Source: Sandaracinaceae bacterium (GTDB lineage: Bacteria > Myxococcota_A > Polyangia > Polyangiales > Houyiibacteriaceae). From it: DNA of 64,000 nt. The DNA is taken from NCBI GenBank assembly GCA_016706685.1, contig JADJJE010000016.1, positions 1 through 64,000 of the forward strand, read 5' to 3'. The translations under genes and the position numbers were made by a program. The notes beneath the pieces are model-generated. The model saw only the letters and a list, made by a program, of their open reading frames with translations, made no database searches and had not been told where the DNA came from. Of the stretch, positions 36,962 to 46,153 are shown one piece after another (positions within the stretch are counted from its first letter, which is position 1; each line of letters begins with the position of its first letter).

Positions 36962-39900
36962 TCAGAGATCGAGGCCCAGCGACAGCATGAAACGACGCCC
37001 ACGCTGGGGCATGGTGGTCGAGGCAAAGGGCGACACCGGCACCTGGTAGTCCCAGTCGAAGAGGTTGTAGACGCCCAGAGCGTATCGGATGCCGAGGTCA
37101 TCCACGCTGCCGGAGACCACCACGTCGGCCAGCACGGCCCAGCCGGTGGTGTCGTTGGTCTCGAGGTCGATGCGGCGCGGAGCTTCCACGCTGAGCCGCA
37201 GCGCGCCGCGCAACAGCCGGTCGAGGATGGGAAAGATGGCGCGAGCGGAGGCGAAGAGGTACGGCGCGTTGGGGACGTCGCGGTTGGCGGTCGCGCCCTC
37301 CGACTCGGGCGGCTCCATGAAGCGCGCGGAGAGCACCCCGGCCTGCGCCGAGAACATCCAGCCGTCGCGCAGCTCACGCCGCACCTCAACGTCGCCCCCC
37401 ACATTGAGCTGATCGGCGCCGCTGTTCGCGAAGTAGGTGAGCCCGAGCATCTCCGGATCGTTCGCGGCTGGTACCAGCAGGGTGTCGATGAAGTCCTGCG
37501 CGAACTGCGCGTGGCCGGAGAGCAGCAGCGACCACTCCTCGTCGAAGCGGTGCGTGTACTCGAGCTCGCCCGACCAGAGCGTCTCGGGGCGCAGCGGCTG
37601 TCCGCAGCAGGTGCTGGCCAGGGAGGTGCGCCCGCCGTCCTGGAAGATCTGTTCGTAGGTGCTGGGCGCACGGAAGGCACGCCCACCCAGGAGCTTCAGG
37701 GTGTCCTGCTCGCTGGGGCGCAAGATGATGGCGAGCCGAGGGTTGAACGACACGAAACTCTCGGAGGGCTCGGGCAGCAGCCAACCGTCCACGCGGCCAC
37801 CGAGCGACACGCGCAGTGCGCGCACGGGCTCCCAGTCCGCCAAGAGGTAGCCCGCGACCGTGGTGAACTCGCGACGCTCGTCGAGGACCGTGTTGCGCGA
37901 CCCGTCCAGGTTGTCGTCGGTGACCAGCATGGAGACCAACGGGTGGTGGATGGCCTCCGCGCCCGCCGTGAGGCGCAGCGAGGGCACCACCTGCGCCACC
38001 AGGCGCGCTTCTCCGCCGAGCCACACGCCGTGGTAGGTCTCTGCGTACGGCTGGTCGAACTCCGTCATGCTGGCCTCGTCCTCGCCGGCGTACAGGTAGT
38101 CGAGGTTGAAGTAGGTGTAGTTCACGTGGACGCGCGTGCGGAGCTCCACGTTCTCCGACAGGCGCGGCTCGAAGCGGACTTCCAGAAGGCCGCGGTGATC
38201 GTCGTAGTTGTTCTCGGGGCGGTTGAAGAGCGTGTCGAACGAGCCCGTGGGGATGGAGATGGTGCGCGCCGTGTAGAAGGCCTGCACGACCAGCGGACCC
38301 ACCCACGCGCGCACCGATCCGGTCACGGCCTCGAAGCGCTCGATGCCCTCGGCGCGGTTGCGCTCGGTCTCGCCGTCGCCGTCCAGGTCGAACACCAAGA
38401 GCTCGTCGCGGCCCCCGGAGCGCGCCACCGCGACGGATCCCCGAACGCCGGCGCTCTCGCTCAGCCGTACGTTGAAGGCACCCCGCGCGCGGCCCACGTT
38501 GCCATCGGCGAGCGACAGCTCGAAGCGGGCGGAGGTGTCGAGCTCGTGCGTGAGCGGCACCATGTTGACCACACCCGAGACGGCGCCGGTTCCGTAGAGC
38601 ACCGAGCCCGCGCCGCGCACGATCTCGATGCGCTCCACGTCGCCGAGGTCCACGCGGCCGTCGTAGCCGATGAACGCCTGCTGGAGGATGTTCTCGTTCA
38701 TCGTGGCGCCGTCGCTCAGGATCAGCAGGCGGTTGTTGTAGTCGTTCGGCTGTCCCAGCCCGCGCACGGCCGCATTGGAGTAGATGCTGTCCGACGTGAG
38801 CGCGAAGCCGCGCTGACCGCGCAGCGCCTCGGCCAGCGTGGGGTAGCGGAAGGCTTCGATCTCCGCCGCCGAGATGACGGACACGGAGGCCGGCGCGTCC
38901 TCGATGCTCTCCACCTCGCGGGAGGCCGCGCTCACCTCGCGCAGCGTGCGCATGCGGACACTGGTGAGCTCCACCTGCCGGTCGGTGGTCACCACCACCA
39001 CGGCTTCTTCGGGCTCGTAGCCGCGCGCGCTCACCCGCACCGTGCGCTCGCCCACGGCGATGCCCGAGGCCACCACGGGGGTGAAGCCCACGGTCACGCC
39101 ATCGATCTGCACCAGGGCACCTTCGACGTCGGAGCGGACCACGACGGATCCGGTCTCGGCCGTTAGCGAGACATCGGTGCGCGTGGTGGCTCCTTCGTTG
39201 ATGGTGACGGCCCGCACCAGCGGCTCGTAGCCGGCCGCCGCCACGTGGATGACGTGCTGCCCAGGGGGAACGGGCAGCGAGCAGGGCAACGTGCAGAGGG
39301 CCGCGCCCTCTTCGCCATCCAGGCGCAGCTCGGCGCCCGGGGCGCCGGCGACCGACAGCGTCCCCACGATGCGCGTGAGGTCCAGGCGCACGCTGACGCG
39401 CTGGCCCACGGTGACGCGCACGGGCTCGCTGGTCGCATCATGGTGACCAGCCAGGCGCGCGAGGATGCGGTACGTCCCGGCCGGAAGGGCGATGGTGCGG
39501 GGCGCGGCGCCCACCGAGCCGAGATCGATGCGGTCCACGAACACCGTGGCGCCCGAAGGTGTGGAGTCCACGTCGATGAGCGCCACACGGGCGCCCAGCT
39601 CCGTGAGCGACGCCTCGATGCGCGTGCGCGCCTCCGCGTCGGTCTCGGCCGCGAGCGCCGAGGCGTAGTAGCGGTACGCCTCCGGGAACATCTCGAGCCG
39701 CTGGTAGGCCCGCGCGATGTTGAACACCACGTTGTGGTTGGGCACCAGCCGATTGGACGCGAGGTAGTGCTCGAGCGCGGCGCTGAAGTCGCCGGCCCGG
39801 TAGGCCTCGTTGCCCAGCCGGAAGTGGAGATCGGCCTCGTCGGCCGTGCCATCGGCGCTGGCCCGCAGTGGTTCCAAGGCTTGGATGAGCAGCGCCGCGG

Positions 39901-39976
39901 TCAGCACCATCGTGAGCAGGGCGAACACGGCCGCGCCGCGCACCGAGGCGCAGCGTGAGTGGCTTCTGGATGACAT
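36962..39976 (-). CDS. TonB-dependent receptor with N-terminal TPR and PEGA modules
   Basis: This 1004-residue outer-membrane protein has a signal sequence, a TPR-like region (HFRLGNEAYRAGDFSAALEHY) and three PEGA-like repeats. The repeats include STPSGATVFVDRIDLG, LPVPPGQHVIHVAAAGYEP and VEGALVQIDGVTVGFTPVV. A plug domain (ESIEDAPASVSVISAAEIEAF, IEIVRGAGSVLYGTGAVSGVVN) and a 22-strand-type barrel ending SLGLDL complete it. The usual TonB box is not obvious. The start is ATG 39976 with GAGGT upstream, two bases after the kinase stop. The TPR-PEGA-plug-barrel order is unusual for receptors. Confidence 0.85.
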   Translation of the reverse strand: MSSRSHSRCASVRGAAVFALLTMVLTAALLIQALEPLRASADGTADEADLHFRLGNEAYRAGDFSAALEHYLASNRLVPNHNVVFNIARAYQRLEMFPEAYRYYASALAAETDAEARTRIEASLTELGARVALIDVDSTPSGATVFVDRIDLGSVGAAPRTIALPAGTYRILARLAGHHDATSEPVRVTVGQRVSVRLDLTRIVGTLSVAGAPGAELRLDGEEGAALCTLPCSLPVPPGQHVIHVAAAGYEPLVRAVTINEGATTRTDVSLTAETGSVVVRSDVEGALVQIDGVTVGFTPVVASGIAVGERTVRVSARGYEPEEAVVVVTTDRQVELTSVRMRTLREVSAASREVESIEDAPASVSVISAAEIEAFRYPTLAEALRGQRGFALTSDSIYSNAAVRGLGQPNDYNNRLLILSDGATMNENILQQAFIGYDGRVDLGDVERIEIVRGAGSVLYGTGAVSGVVNMVPLTHELDTSARFELSLADGNVGRARGAFNVRLSESAGVRGSVAVARSGGRDELLVFDLDGDGETERNRAEGIERFEAVTGSVRAWVGPLVVQAFYTARTISIPTGSFDTLFNRPENNYDDHRGLLEVRFEPRLSENVELRTRVHVNYTYFNLDYLYAGEDEASMTEFDQPYAETYHGVWLGGEARLVAQVVPSLRLTAGAEAIHHPLVSMLVTDDNLDGSRNTVLDERREFTTVAGYLLADWEPVRALRVSLGGRVDGWLLPEPSESFVSFNPRLAIILRPSEQDTLKLLGGRAFRAPSTYEQIFQDGGRTSLASTCCGQPLRPETLWSGELEYTHRFDEEWSLLLSGHAQFAQDFIDTLLVPAANDPEMLGLTYFANSGADQLNVGGDVEVRRELRDGWMFSAQAGVLSARFMEPPESEGATANRDVPNAPYLFASARAIFPILDRLLRGALRLSVEAPRRIDLETNDTTGWAVLADVVVSGSVDDLGIRYALGVYNLFDWDYQVPVSPFASTTMPQRGRRFMLSLGLDL

Positions 39977-39978
39977 CT

Positions 39979-41682
39979 CTACCTCGAGTCTCGAAGGTCG
40001 TTGTCCGCGGGGCGCCGGGGCGGCGGATCGTTGGCGGGAGAGGCGTTGGCACCCCCCATGGTCGATGCGTGGCGACGCGCGCGGCTCAGCTCCACCCGCG
40101 CCGGGGGCGCTTGCGTGGTGAAGGTGAGGCGCTCGGACTCGTAGCCCGGAGCCGCGACCACCAGCGTGTGCAGCCGTCCATCGAGCACCAGCGCGTGGTC
40201 GAGCGACCCCTGCCCCACGGTGACCCCGTCCAGCTCGAGGGTGGCGTCCGAGGGGAACGCGACGACCACGATGCGCGTCAGGCTGGGGCTCACGACGGCG
40301 CCTGGGCTCCCGGGCTGGACCGGCGGCAGCTGGGCGCCCGCGGTGGCAGCACCCGCGCCGGGCGGTACTGCCTGCACTCCGGTGGCGGCCAGCACGGCAC
40401 CGCGCGGGGGCGCGGAAGGACCGTTCTCGGGTGAGCGCGCAAAGAGGGCCCAGCCACCCACACCCAGCGCCACCGCGAGCACGAGCCCCAGCAAAACCAG
40501 CCGCGACGCACGCGAGTTCTGCTGCTCGGGAGGGAGAAACGTGACGCCCTCCGTGGGTGGGGCGAGCGAACCGAGCGGGTTCCGGTTCACCACGGTGGGT
40601 GTCGGCGTGCCTGCGGGTGAGGGCGCTGGCGGGTAGTCCGTGACGGCCGCGGCATCCACCACGCGCCGGCGCTTCGTGGACTGATACGTAAAGTCCCCCG
40701 TGATCTCCGAAGCCGCCGGGCGCTCTTCCCCGGGCCGCCACTCGCCGGAGTCCTGGTTGGCCAGCACCCGGTAGTCGCGGGCCGCGCGTGGTGTGGCGAA
40801 AGGAAGCAAGTAGCTGGTGAGCTCCGCCAGGTCCGCGTACCGGTCGCTCGGGTTCGGGGAGAGCGCACGCAGCAGGATGGTGTCCAGCGACGCGGGCAGA
40901 TCCAGGACGTACGCCGAGGGAGGCGTCTGCACGCCGCGCGACACCTCGTGCAGGAGCGCCACCACGTTCTCACTGCTGAAGGGCAGCTCCCCCGTGATGC
41001 ACTCGTAGACCACCAGCGCGAAGGTGTACTGGTCGGCACGCGCGTCCACGGCGGCGGTGCCGAGGGCCTGCTCGGGCGCCATGTAGTGCGGGGTGCCCAG
41101 CACCGACGAGATGGCCGTGTTGCTGGGGATGCCCGCCGTGGTCAGCTTCGAGACGCCGAAGTCCAGCAGCTTGGGCACGGCCTTTCCGTTCGCCGTGCGC
41201 GCGATGAAGATGTTGTCCGGCTTGAGGTCGCGGTGCACCACACCCCGCCGGTGCGCTTCGGAGAGCGCCGCCGCGATGGGGAGCAGGATGTCCAGCGAGC
41301 GAGGGACGCTCAGGCGCTTGCTGCCTTCGATCACCTCGGTGAGCGTCTCGCCCACCAGCAGCTCCATGACCAGGTAGGGGATGCCCCCGTCCTCCCCCAC
41401 GTCGGTCACGTCCACCACGTGAGGGTGCTGGATGCGCGACGCGGCCTCGCCCTCTCGCAGGAAGCGGGCCCGCAGGTCGTCGTTCCCCGCGACCTCCGGC
41501 AGGAGCACCTTGATGGCCACGGTCTTCTTCAGCCCCCGGTGCACCGCCTCGTACACCTCGGCCATGCCGCCGGAACCGATCCGGCGCACCAGCTCATAGC
41601 GACCGAGGCTGGTGCCACTGCGCGCGCCCAGGTTGCGGGAGAGGCGATCGGAAGCGCGATCCGCGTCGGTAAGGTTGGTCAT
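39979..41682 (-). CDS. Ser/Thr protein kinase with C-terminal transmembrane helix and PEGA domain
   Basis: This 567-residue protein has a Hanks-type kinase domain at residues 28-295: G-loop IGSGGMAEVY, Lys 58 (VAIKV), HRDLKPDN (150-157), DFG (174-176) and APEQ. A disordered Pro/Thr linker leads to a transmembrane helix at 394-415. A PEGA-type domain (PSDATLELDGVTVG, LVVAAPGYESERLTF) would be outside the membrane. It is immediately upstream of the PEGA-containing receptor. All kinase catalytic residues are present, so it should be active. A promoter-like pair lies at 41734-41761. Confidence 0.92.
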   Translation of the reverse strand: MTNLTDADRASDRLSRNLGARSGTSLGRYELVRRIGSGGMAEVYEAVHRGLKKTVAIKVLLPEVAGNDDLRARFLREGEAASRIQHPHVVDVTDVGEDGGIPYLVMELLVGETLTEVIEGSKRLSVPRSLDILLPIAAALSEAHRRGVVHRDLKPDNIFIARTANGKAVPKLLDFGVSKLTTAGIPSNTAISSVLGTPHYMAPEQALGTAAVDARADQYTFALVVYECITGELPFSSENVVALLHEVSRGVQTPPSAYVLDLPASLDTILLRALSPNPSDRYADLAELTSYLLPFATPRAARDYRVLANQDSGEWRPGEERPAASEITGDFTYQSTKRRRVVDAAAVTDYPPAPSPAGTPTPTVVNRNPLGSLAPPTEGVTFLPPEQQNSRASRLVLLGLVLAVALGVGGWALFARSPENGPSAPPRGAVLAATGVQAVPPGAGAATAGAQLPPVQPGSPGAVVSPSLTRIVVVAFPSDATLELDGVTVGQGSLDHALVLDGRLHTLVVAAPGYESERLTFTTQAPPARVELSRARRHASTMGGANASPANDPPPRRPADNDLRDSR

Positions 41683-41702
41683 GGGTCAGCCTGTCGTCAC
41701 CT

Positions 41703-41718
41703 GGGACATTAGTGTCCC
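41703..41718. repeat. perfect palindrome downstream of the putative kinase promoter
   Basis: GGGACA-TTAG-TGTCCC is a perfect 6-bp inverted repeat with a 4-base centre, placed about 10-25 bases downstream of the predicted transcription start. It could be an operator or a small RNA hairpin near the ribosome site. No protein is known to me for this exact site. Confidence 0.5.
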
Positions 41719-41733
41719 TAATTGGGTACAGGG

Positions 41734-41761
41734 AATATACGGAAAACCGACCGGGGCGCAA
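41734..41761 (-). promoter_or_regulatory. putative promoter of the kinase-receptor unit
   Basis: On the minus strand TTGCGC (41756-41761) and TATATT (41734-41739) are separated by 16 bases. This is an A+T-rich island in otherwise G+C-rich DNA. Transcription would start near 41727, about 45 bases before the kinase ATG. Confidence 0.45.
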
Positions 41762-41812
41762 GGATATGTGGACCGCAGTGCCACTTTTTCTCCTGCGCGG
41801 TCGGAATTGAAG

Positions 41813-41842
41813 AACCCCATACGCTCTACAGCGGATGGGGTT
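41813..41842 (-). terminator. hairpin after the alkaline-phosphatase-fold gene, probable terminator
   Basis: AACCCCAT and ATGGGGTT form an 8-bp stem. After one mismatch CGCT/AGCG adds four pairs around a GTAG loop. On the minus strand it follows the stop at 41871 by about 30 bases and is trailed by CTTCAATT rather than a pure T run. It is likely a terminator or an RNA-stabilising end. Confidence 0.55.
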
Positions 41843-41870
41843 GCTCCGTCGTGATGTGACCCTCGTGGGG

Positions 41871-44165
41871 TTAGTTGGCGTATCCCAAGGCTCGCAGCTG
41901 ACCCTGGATCTCGTCGTCCATGACCGCGTCGCTGGCCTCTAGCTGGGTGCCACGCCCCTGTTGGGAGCCCGTCCAGTTCCCACGGTCCGTCGAGCCCAGG
42001 AACTGCGAGAGCATCACCCGGCAGAAGCGCTGTGCCACCGGGCTGGCCCCGGCCGGCAGCTGCTGCCGCTCCCGCGGGTCCTGCTGCAGGTCGAACAGCG
42101 TGGAGGTCAGGTTGCCGCGCACGATGAACTTCCAGCGGCTGGTGGTGATGACCCGGCGCTCGTCCTGGAAGTCGCTGAAGGCCACGCGCGGCCCGGGCGC
42201 GTTCACGCCCAGCATCATGTTCGCGAGGCTGTACCCCTCCTGCGTGCCCATGGCGGGCACCCCGAGGAATTCGGTGACGGTGGCCGGGATGTTCAGCGTG
42301 CTGACCGCGTGCGGGATGCGCACGTTCGCGGGGATGCGGCCCGGGAGGCGGAACATGAGGGGCACGTGCAGGAGCTCCTGGTACACCGAGTGGCCATGAC
42401 CATAGGACCCGTGGTCGTTGAACTCCTCGCCGTGGTCGGAGACCACCACCACCAGCGTGTCCTCGGTGAGCCCCAGCTCCTCCAGCTTCGCCAGGAAGCG
42501 CCCGAAGAAGTGGTCGTGCTGCGTGATCTCGCCGTCGTGCAGGGCGTCGAGGCGGCGTCGGTCGCTCTCGTCGAAGACCACCGTGGGCGGGTTGCGCTTG
42601 GCCCCCACCAGGAGGTCCGGCGTCATGCGCGGCTGCACCTGCCCAGCGTAGTCCGTGCGCGCGTCGTAGCGACGCAGGTACTCGGCGGGCGGGTCGTACG
42701 GCACGTGCGGATCGATGGTCTGGATGTAGGTGAAGAACCGCTCGCCGCGGTTGGCCTCGATCCAGGTGGCGGCCTCGGCGAAGACGTTCTCGGCCTCGGT
42801 GCTCTTCCCCTCGCGAATGTAGTTGGTGTAGTGGTCCCAGCCCTGGTTGAAGCCGAAGCGGTCCGACACGTAGCCGTTGGCGATGAAGCTGGCGGTGCGG
42901 AACCCCTGCTCCTTGAGGTGCTCGCTCAGCAGCACCGCGCTCGGCGGCAGCGACGACGACTCGGTCTTCTGCCGGTGGGTCATGGGGTAGAGGCCCGTCA
43001 GCACGGACGCCACGGAGGGCTTCGTCCAGTTCTCCGGAGACTGCGCCAGCTCGAACACGGCGCCGGCCTGGGCGAGCGCATCGATGGTGGGCGCCTCCAC
43101 ACGGCTGCGGGGGTTGAACGGGCGCAGCTTGTCGGCGCGCAGCGTGTCGATCAACAGCACCACCACGTTGCGGGCGGGCTCGATGGTGGGGCGGTCGACG
43201 TGCGGCACCAGGATGCGCGGCACGCTCCAGGCCACTCGGCCTGCACCCGCGCTCTCCGACGCCAGCTCGAGGCGCACCACCTGCCCCGCGAACGCGGCGA
43301 GGTCCACCACCTGGTCGTTCCACTCGCCGTTGGCGCTGCCCGCGAAGACCTCTTGGCGCGTGCCGGCGTCGCCGGTGACGTAGACCTTCACGGCGGCGTC
43401 GCCCTGCCCGTCCAAGCCCACGCCAAAGCCCAGCTTGCCGTTCGCGGGGACCTGCACGTGGTAGCGCAGGTTCATGGGCCGCCGCGCGACCACCGCCTGC
43501 CGCTCCGTGCCGTCGAGCGACACGGTGGCCACCAGCGACTCGAACGCCGGCGCGTCGAACTCGCCGGCGGGGAACGTACCGTGCACGAGGCGCACCGACT
43601 CGATGGCCGCCGACACCTCTTGGCCGCCCACCTGGGTGCTGCCGCCGAAGACGAACTGGAGGTTGTTCTCACCGACCGTCAGCTTGGCGCCCGGCAGCGT
43701 GACGTCGTAGTCGCCGAACTCGCCCTGGCGCACGGTCAGGGACTGGATGGCCTCGCCGTTCAGGTACGGCGTCATGCGCTCGGTGCCGTGCGCGCGCAGG
43801 CGCAGGCGCAGGGTGTGGTCACCAGCCTGGTCGACGGGGAAGTAGAAGCGTGAGCGCGTCCCCACCAGCGTGAAGGTGACGTCGCCCTCGGACGAGCGCG
43901 CGCCCCACCCCGAGCGCCAGTCACCCACGCTGTACTTGGCCTGTGCCGGGGTGCCGAAGTCCACGTAGAGCCCGTGGTGGTACACGTCTGCCAGGTGCAC
44001 CAGCTCGATCAGGTCGAGCTGCGTGTCGAGGTCTTCGAAGGCCTCCGAGACAGGGGCCTCTGCGCCTTCCGCGCCCTCTTCGCCTCCGCCGCAGTTGCAG
44101 CCGACGGCGCCGAGCGCGAGGGTCATGAGACCGAGGGCGATGAGTGTGGTGGTCCGCTTTGCCAT
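41871..44165 (-). CDS. sulfatase/phosphotransferase-fold lipoprotein
   Basis: This 764-residue lipoprotein has signal LGLMTLALGAVGCNCGG with lipobox Cys 23. Residues 45-320 are beta-rich and carry carbohydrate-binding-like repeats. The C-terminal alkaline-phosphatase-superfamily domain begins NVVVLLIDTLRADKL (metal Asp 340). The nucleophile region is SPENWTKPSVASVLTGLYP: the formylglycine position of sulfatases (Cys/Ser in C-x-P-x-R) is Thr 381, as in phosphoglycerol and phosphoethanolamine transferases, and the Arg is absent. DPHVPYDPP and VVSDHGEEFNDHG supply the other metal ligands. It probably acts on a phosphoester or sulfate ester at the cell surface. Confidence 0.85.
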   Translation of the reverse strand: MAKRTTTLIALGLMTLALGAVGCNCGGGEEGAEGAEAPVSEAFEDLDTQLDLIELVHLADVYHHGLYVDFGTPAQAKYSVGDWRSGWGARSSEGDVTFTLVGTRSRFYFPVDQAGDHTLRLRLRAHGTERMTPYLNGEAIQSLTVRQGEFGDYDVTLPGAKLTVGENNLQFVFGGSTQVGGQEVSAAIESVRLVHGTFPAGEFDAPAFESLVATVSLDGTERQAVVARRPMNLRYHVQVPANGKLGFGVGLDGQGDAAVKVYVTGDAGTRQEVFAGSANGEWNDQVVDLAAFAGQVVRLELASESAGAGRVAWSVPRILVPHVDRPTIEPARNVVVLLIDTLRADKLRPFNPRSRVEAPTIDALAQAGAVFELAQSPENWTKPSVASVLTGLYPMTHRQKTESSSLPPSAVLLSEHLKEQGFRTASFIANGYVSDRFGFNQGWDHYTNYIREGKSTEAENVFAEAATWIEANRGERFFTYIQTIDPHVPYDPPAEYLRRYDARTDYAGQVQPRMTPDLLVGAKRNPPTVVFDESDRRRLDALHDGEITQHDHFFGRFLAKLEELGLTEDTLVVVVSDHGEEFNDHGSYGHGHSVYQELLHVPLMFRLPGRIPANVRIPHAVSTLNIPATVTEFLGVPAMGTQEGYSLANMMLGVNAPGPRVAFSDFQDERRVITTSRWKFIVRGNLTSTLFDLQQDPRERQQLPAGASPVAQRFCRVMLSQFLGSTDRGNWTGSQQGRGTQLEASDAVMDDEIQGQLRALGYAN

Positions 44166-44336
44166 TCGCTGGGGTTCTCCTTGTCGCCGTGGCGGCCGCT
44201 GAACGAACGTATCGTCTGCTCAGATGAGCGGCTGTGCGCGCGTGCAGCGAGAGCTGCGGCCTAGCACGCGTTCACGGAGGGGGTCAAAAAAAGGGGCCAC
44301 TTGACGATGCCGAGCCCCGACGGGTAGGAACCCGAC

Positions 44337-45341
44337 GTGTTCTTGACCCCGCTGACCCCAACGCCCGAGGCCGCCCTCCGGGACGTGCACGCCACCCGAG
44401 CCGAGTTTCGTGTGGCCGCCGCGCGGGCGCTGGGCATGGTGGACGACTCCCACGCCGACGGGGCGCGAGCAGGCTTGAGGCAGCTGCTGGGCGACGTGGA
44501 TGCGCGGGTGCGCCTCGAAGCGCTGAGGGCGCTGCGCCAACTGGTCGACGTGAGCCTGCTGCCCGACGCCATGGCCCAGCTGGGAGACCCGGTGCCCGCC
44601 GTGCGAGCCGCCGCGCTGCTCACGGCCGAGGCTCTGGGCTGCGACGAAGCCGCGCTCGTGGCCTGCGTCACCCCGCCCGATCCGCCGCTCCAGATCGCGG
44701 CGCTCGAGGCGCTGGTGGCGCGTGCCGGCGACGGGCCAGCGTCCGCGGGGCCCTACCGGTCACTCACCTCGGGCTCTCCGGCGCTGGATGCGGCCACCCT
44801 GCACGCCCTCGCCGACGAGAGCGAGGAGGTGCGCGCCACGGCGGCGGCGGCCCTCGCGGCGCTGGGCGCTCGGCACCACCTGGACGCCCTCGCCGGCCGG
44901 CTGACCGACACGCCCCGCGTGCGCTCGAGCGTGGCCCTCGCCTTGGCGGACTTGGGAGACTCCCGCGGTGTGCCCGCCCTGATCGAGGATCTCACGCGAG
45001 GCTCCTTCGAGGCGGCCGAAGCGCTGGGGACACTCGGCGTGGAGGCGGCCCGCGAGCCACTGGCGGCCACGGCGGCGAGGCTGTTCACGCCGCTGCTCAC
45101 CAAGGCGGCGGCCGGTGCCGCGCTCATCCGGCTGGGCGACCCGCGTGGCGAAGACGCCCTGCGCTCCGTCTTGCGAGCCTTCCGCCCGGACGGCAGGCCC
45201 TACGCGGTGGTGCAGGTCATGCAGCTGAAGCTCGCCGCCCTGCGCCCCGAACTGGAGGAGCTGCTGGTGCGCCCACGCGGCGTGGACAAGGTGCTGCTGC
45301 GCGACGCGCTCGCGGCGCTCGGCGCCGGGAGTCCCGCCTGA
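44337..45341 (+). CDS. HEAT-repeat protein
   Basis: This 334-residue all-helical protein consists of HEAT/PBS-lyase-type repeats: FRVAAARALGMVDDS, VRLEALRALRQLVDV, VRATAAAALAALGARHH and VRSSVALALADLGDS. These pairs of helices usually form a scaffold for protein-protein contacts; no enzyme motif is seen. Translation starts at GTG 44337 (ATG codons appear only later). The stop TGA at 45339-45341 overlaps the CTG start of the TatD gene, so the two genes are translated together. Confidence 0.8.
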   Translation: MFLTPLTPTPEAALRDVHATRAEFRVAAARALGMVDDSHADGARAGLRQLLGDVDARVRLEALRALRQLVDVSLLPDAMAQLGDPVPAVRAAALLTAEALGCDEAALVACVTPPDPPLQIAALEALVARAGDGPASAGPYRSLTSGSPALDAATLHALADESEEVRATAAAALAALGARHHLDALAGRLTDTPRVRSSVALALADLGDSRGVPALIEDLTRGSFEAAEALGTLGVEAAREPLAATAARLFTPLLTKAAAGAALIRLGDPRGEDALRSVLRAFRPDGRPYAVVQVMQLKLAALRPELEELLVRPRGVDKVLLRDALAALGAGSPA

Positions 45342-46129
45342 GCCTGTTCGACACGCACTGCCACCTCGACGACAAGCGCTTCGTGGACGACTTCGAGGGC
45401 GTGCTGGCGCGCGCCCGCGCGGCTGGGGTCACGCGCATCGCCACCATCGGGTGCTGCAATTCGGTGGAGACGGTGCCCCGCGCGCTCAACGTGGCCCGCG
45501 CGCATGCCGACTGGGTGGTGGCCACCTCGGGTGTGCACCCTCACGACGCGGCCCACTGGAGCCCGGAGCTGGCCCAGGCGATCGTGGAAGTGGCCGCCGA
45601 CCCCCTGATCGTCGCCATCGGTGAGGCCGGCCTCGACTACCACTACGACAACTCGCCGCGGGTGGCGCAGCAGCAGGCCTTCCGCGACCAGATCGCGCTC
45701 GCCAAGCAAGTGAAGAAGCCGCTGGTGGTGCACACCCGCTCCGCCCCGGAAGACACGTTGGCCATCTTGCGCGAGGAGCAGGCACGCGACGTGGGCGGCA
45801 TCATCCACTGCTTCAGCGAGACCCCCGACTTCGCCCGCGCCGCTCTGGACATGGGCTTTGTGTCGAGTTTCAGCGGGATCGTGACGTTCAAGAACGCGGT
45901 GGACGTCCGGGAGGCCGCGCGGCTCCAGCCGCTCGACGCGCTGCTCATCGAGACGGACGCGCCCTACCTGGCGCCCATCCCCTTCCGGGGGCGCCGAAAC
46001 GAACCCGCCTACGTGGCCCATACCGCGGACTGCATCGCCGCGCTGCGCGGCATCGACCCCGCCGAGGTGCGTGAGCGATCGTTCGAGAACGCGCTCCGGG
46101 TCTTCGGCTTGCCCGCTGGCCAGGCCTGA
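45338..46129 (+). CDS. tatD: TatD-family metal-dependent deoxyribonuclease, CTG start
   Basis: This 263-residue TIM-barrel hydrolase has the metal-binding FDTHCHLD at its very start, then SGVHPHDA, GEAGLDYHYDNSP, VVHTRS, IIHCFS and ETDAPYLAP. These are the TatD signatures. No ATG, GTG or TTG lies in frame between the upstream gene and the HCHLD motif. The start is therefore CTG 45338, overlapping the HEAT gene's TGA (CTGA) with GGGAG seven bases before it. TatD acts in DNA repair or RNA and DNA turnover. The length matches the family. Confidence 0.88.
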   Translation: MSLFDTHCHLDDKRFVDDFEGVLARARAAGVTRIATIGCCNSVETVPRALNVARAHADWVVATSGVHPHDAAHWSPELAQAIVEVAADPLIVAIGEAGLDYHYDNSPRVAQQQAFRDQIALAKQVKKPLVVHTRSAPEDTLAILREEQARDVGGIIHCFSETPDFARAALDMGFVSSFSGIVTFKNAVDVREAARLQPLDALLIETDAPYLAPIPFRGRRNEPAYVAHTADCIAALRGIDPAEVRERSFENALRVFGLPAGQA

Positions 46130-46153
46130 TCGTAGAAAAGTGACCCTACCGGC

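Noticed and set aside
39977..40741. long upstream extension of the TonB receptor frame
   Set aside because: It overlaps the kinase gene and reads as Arg/Ala-rich low-complexity; the signal sequence begins at 39976.
44234..45337. 630-residue frame ending in TatD
   Set aside because: Its first 370 residues are a shadow of the HEAT gene, with Arg/Gly/Ala-rich composition.
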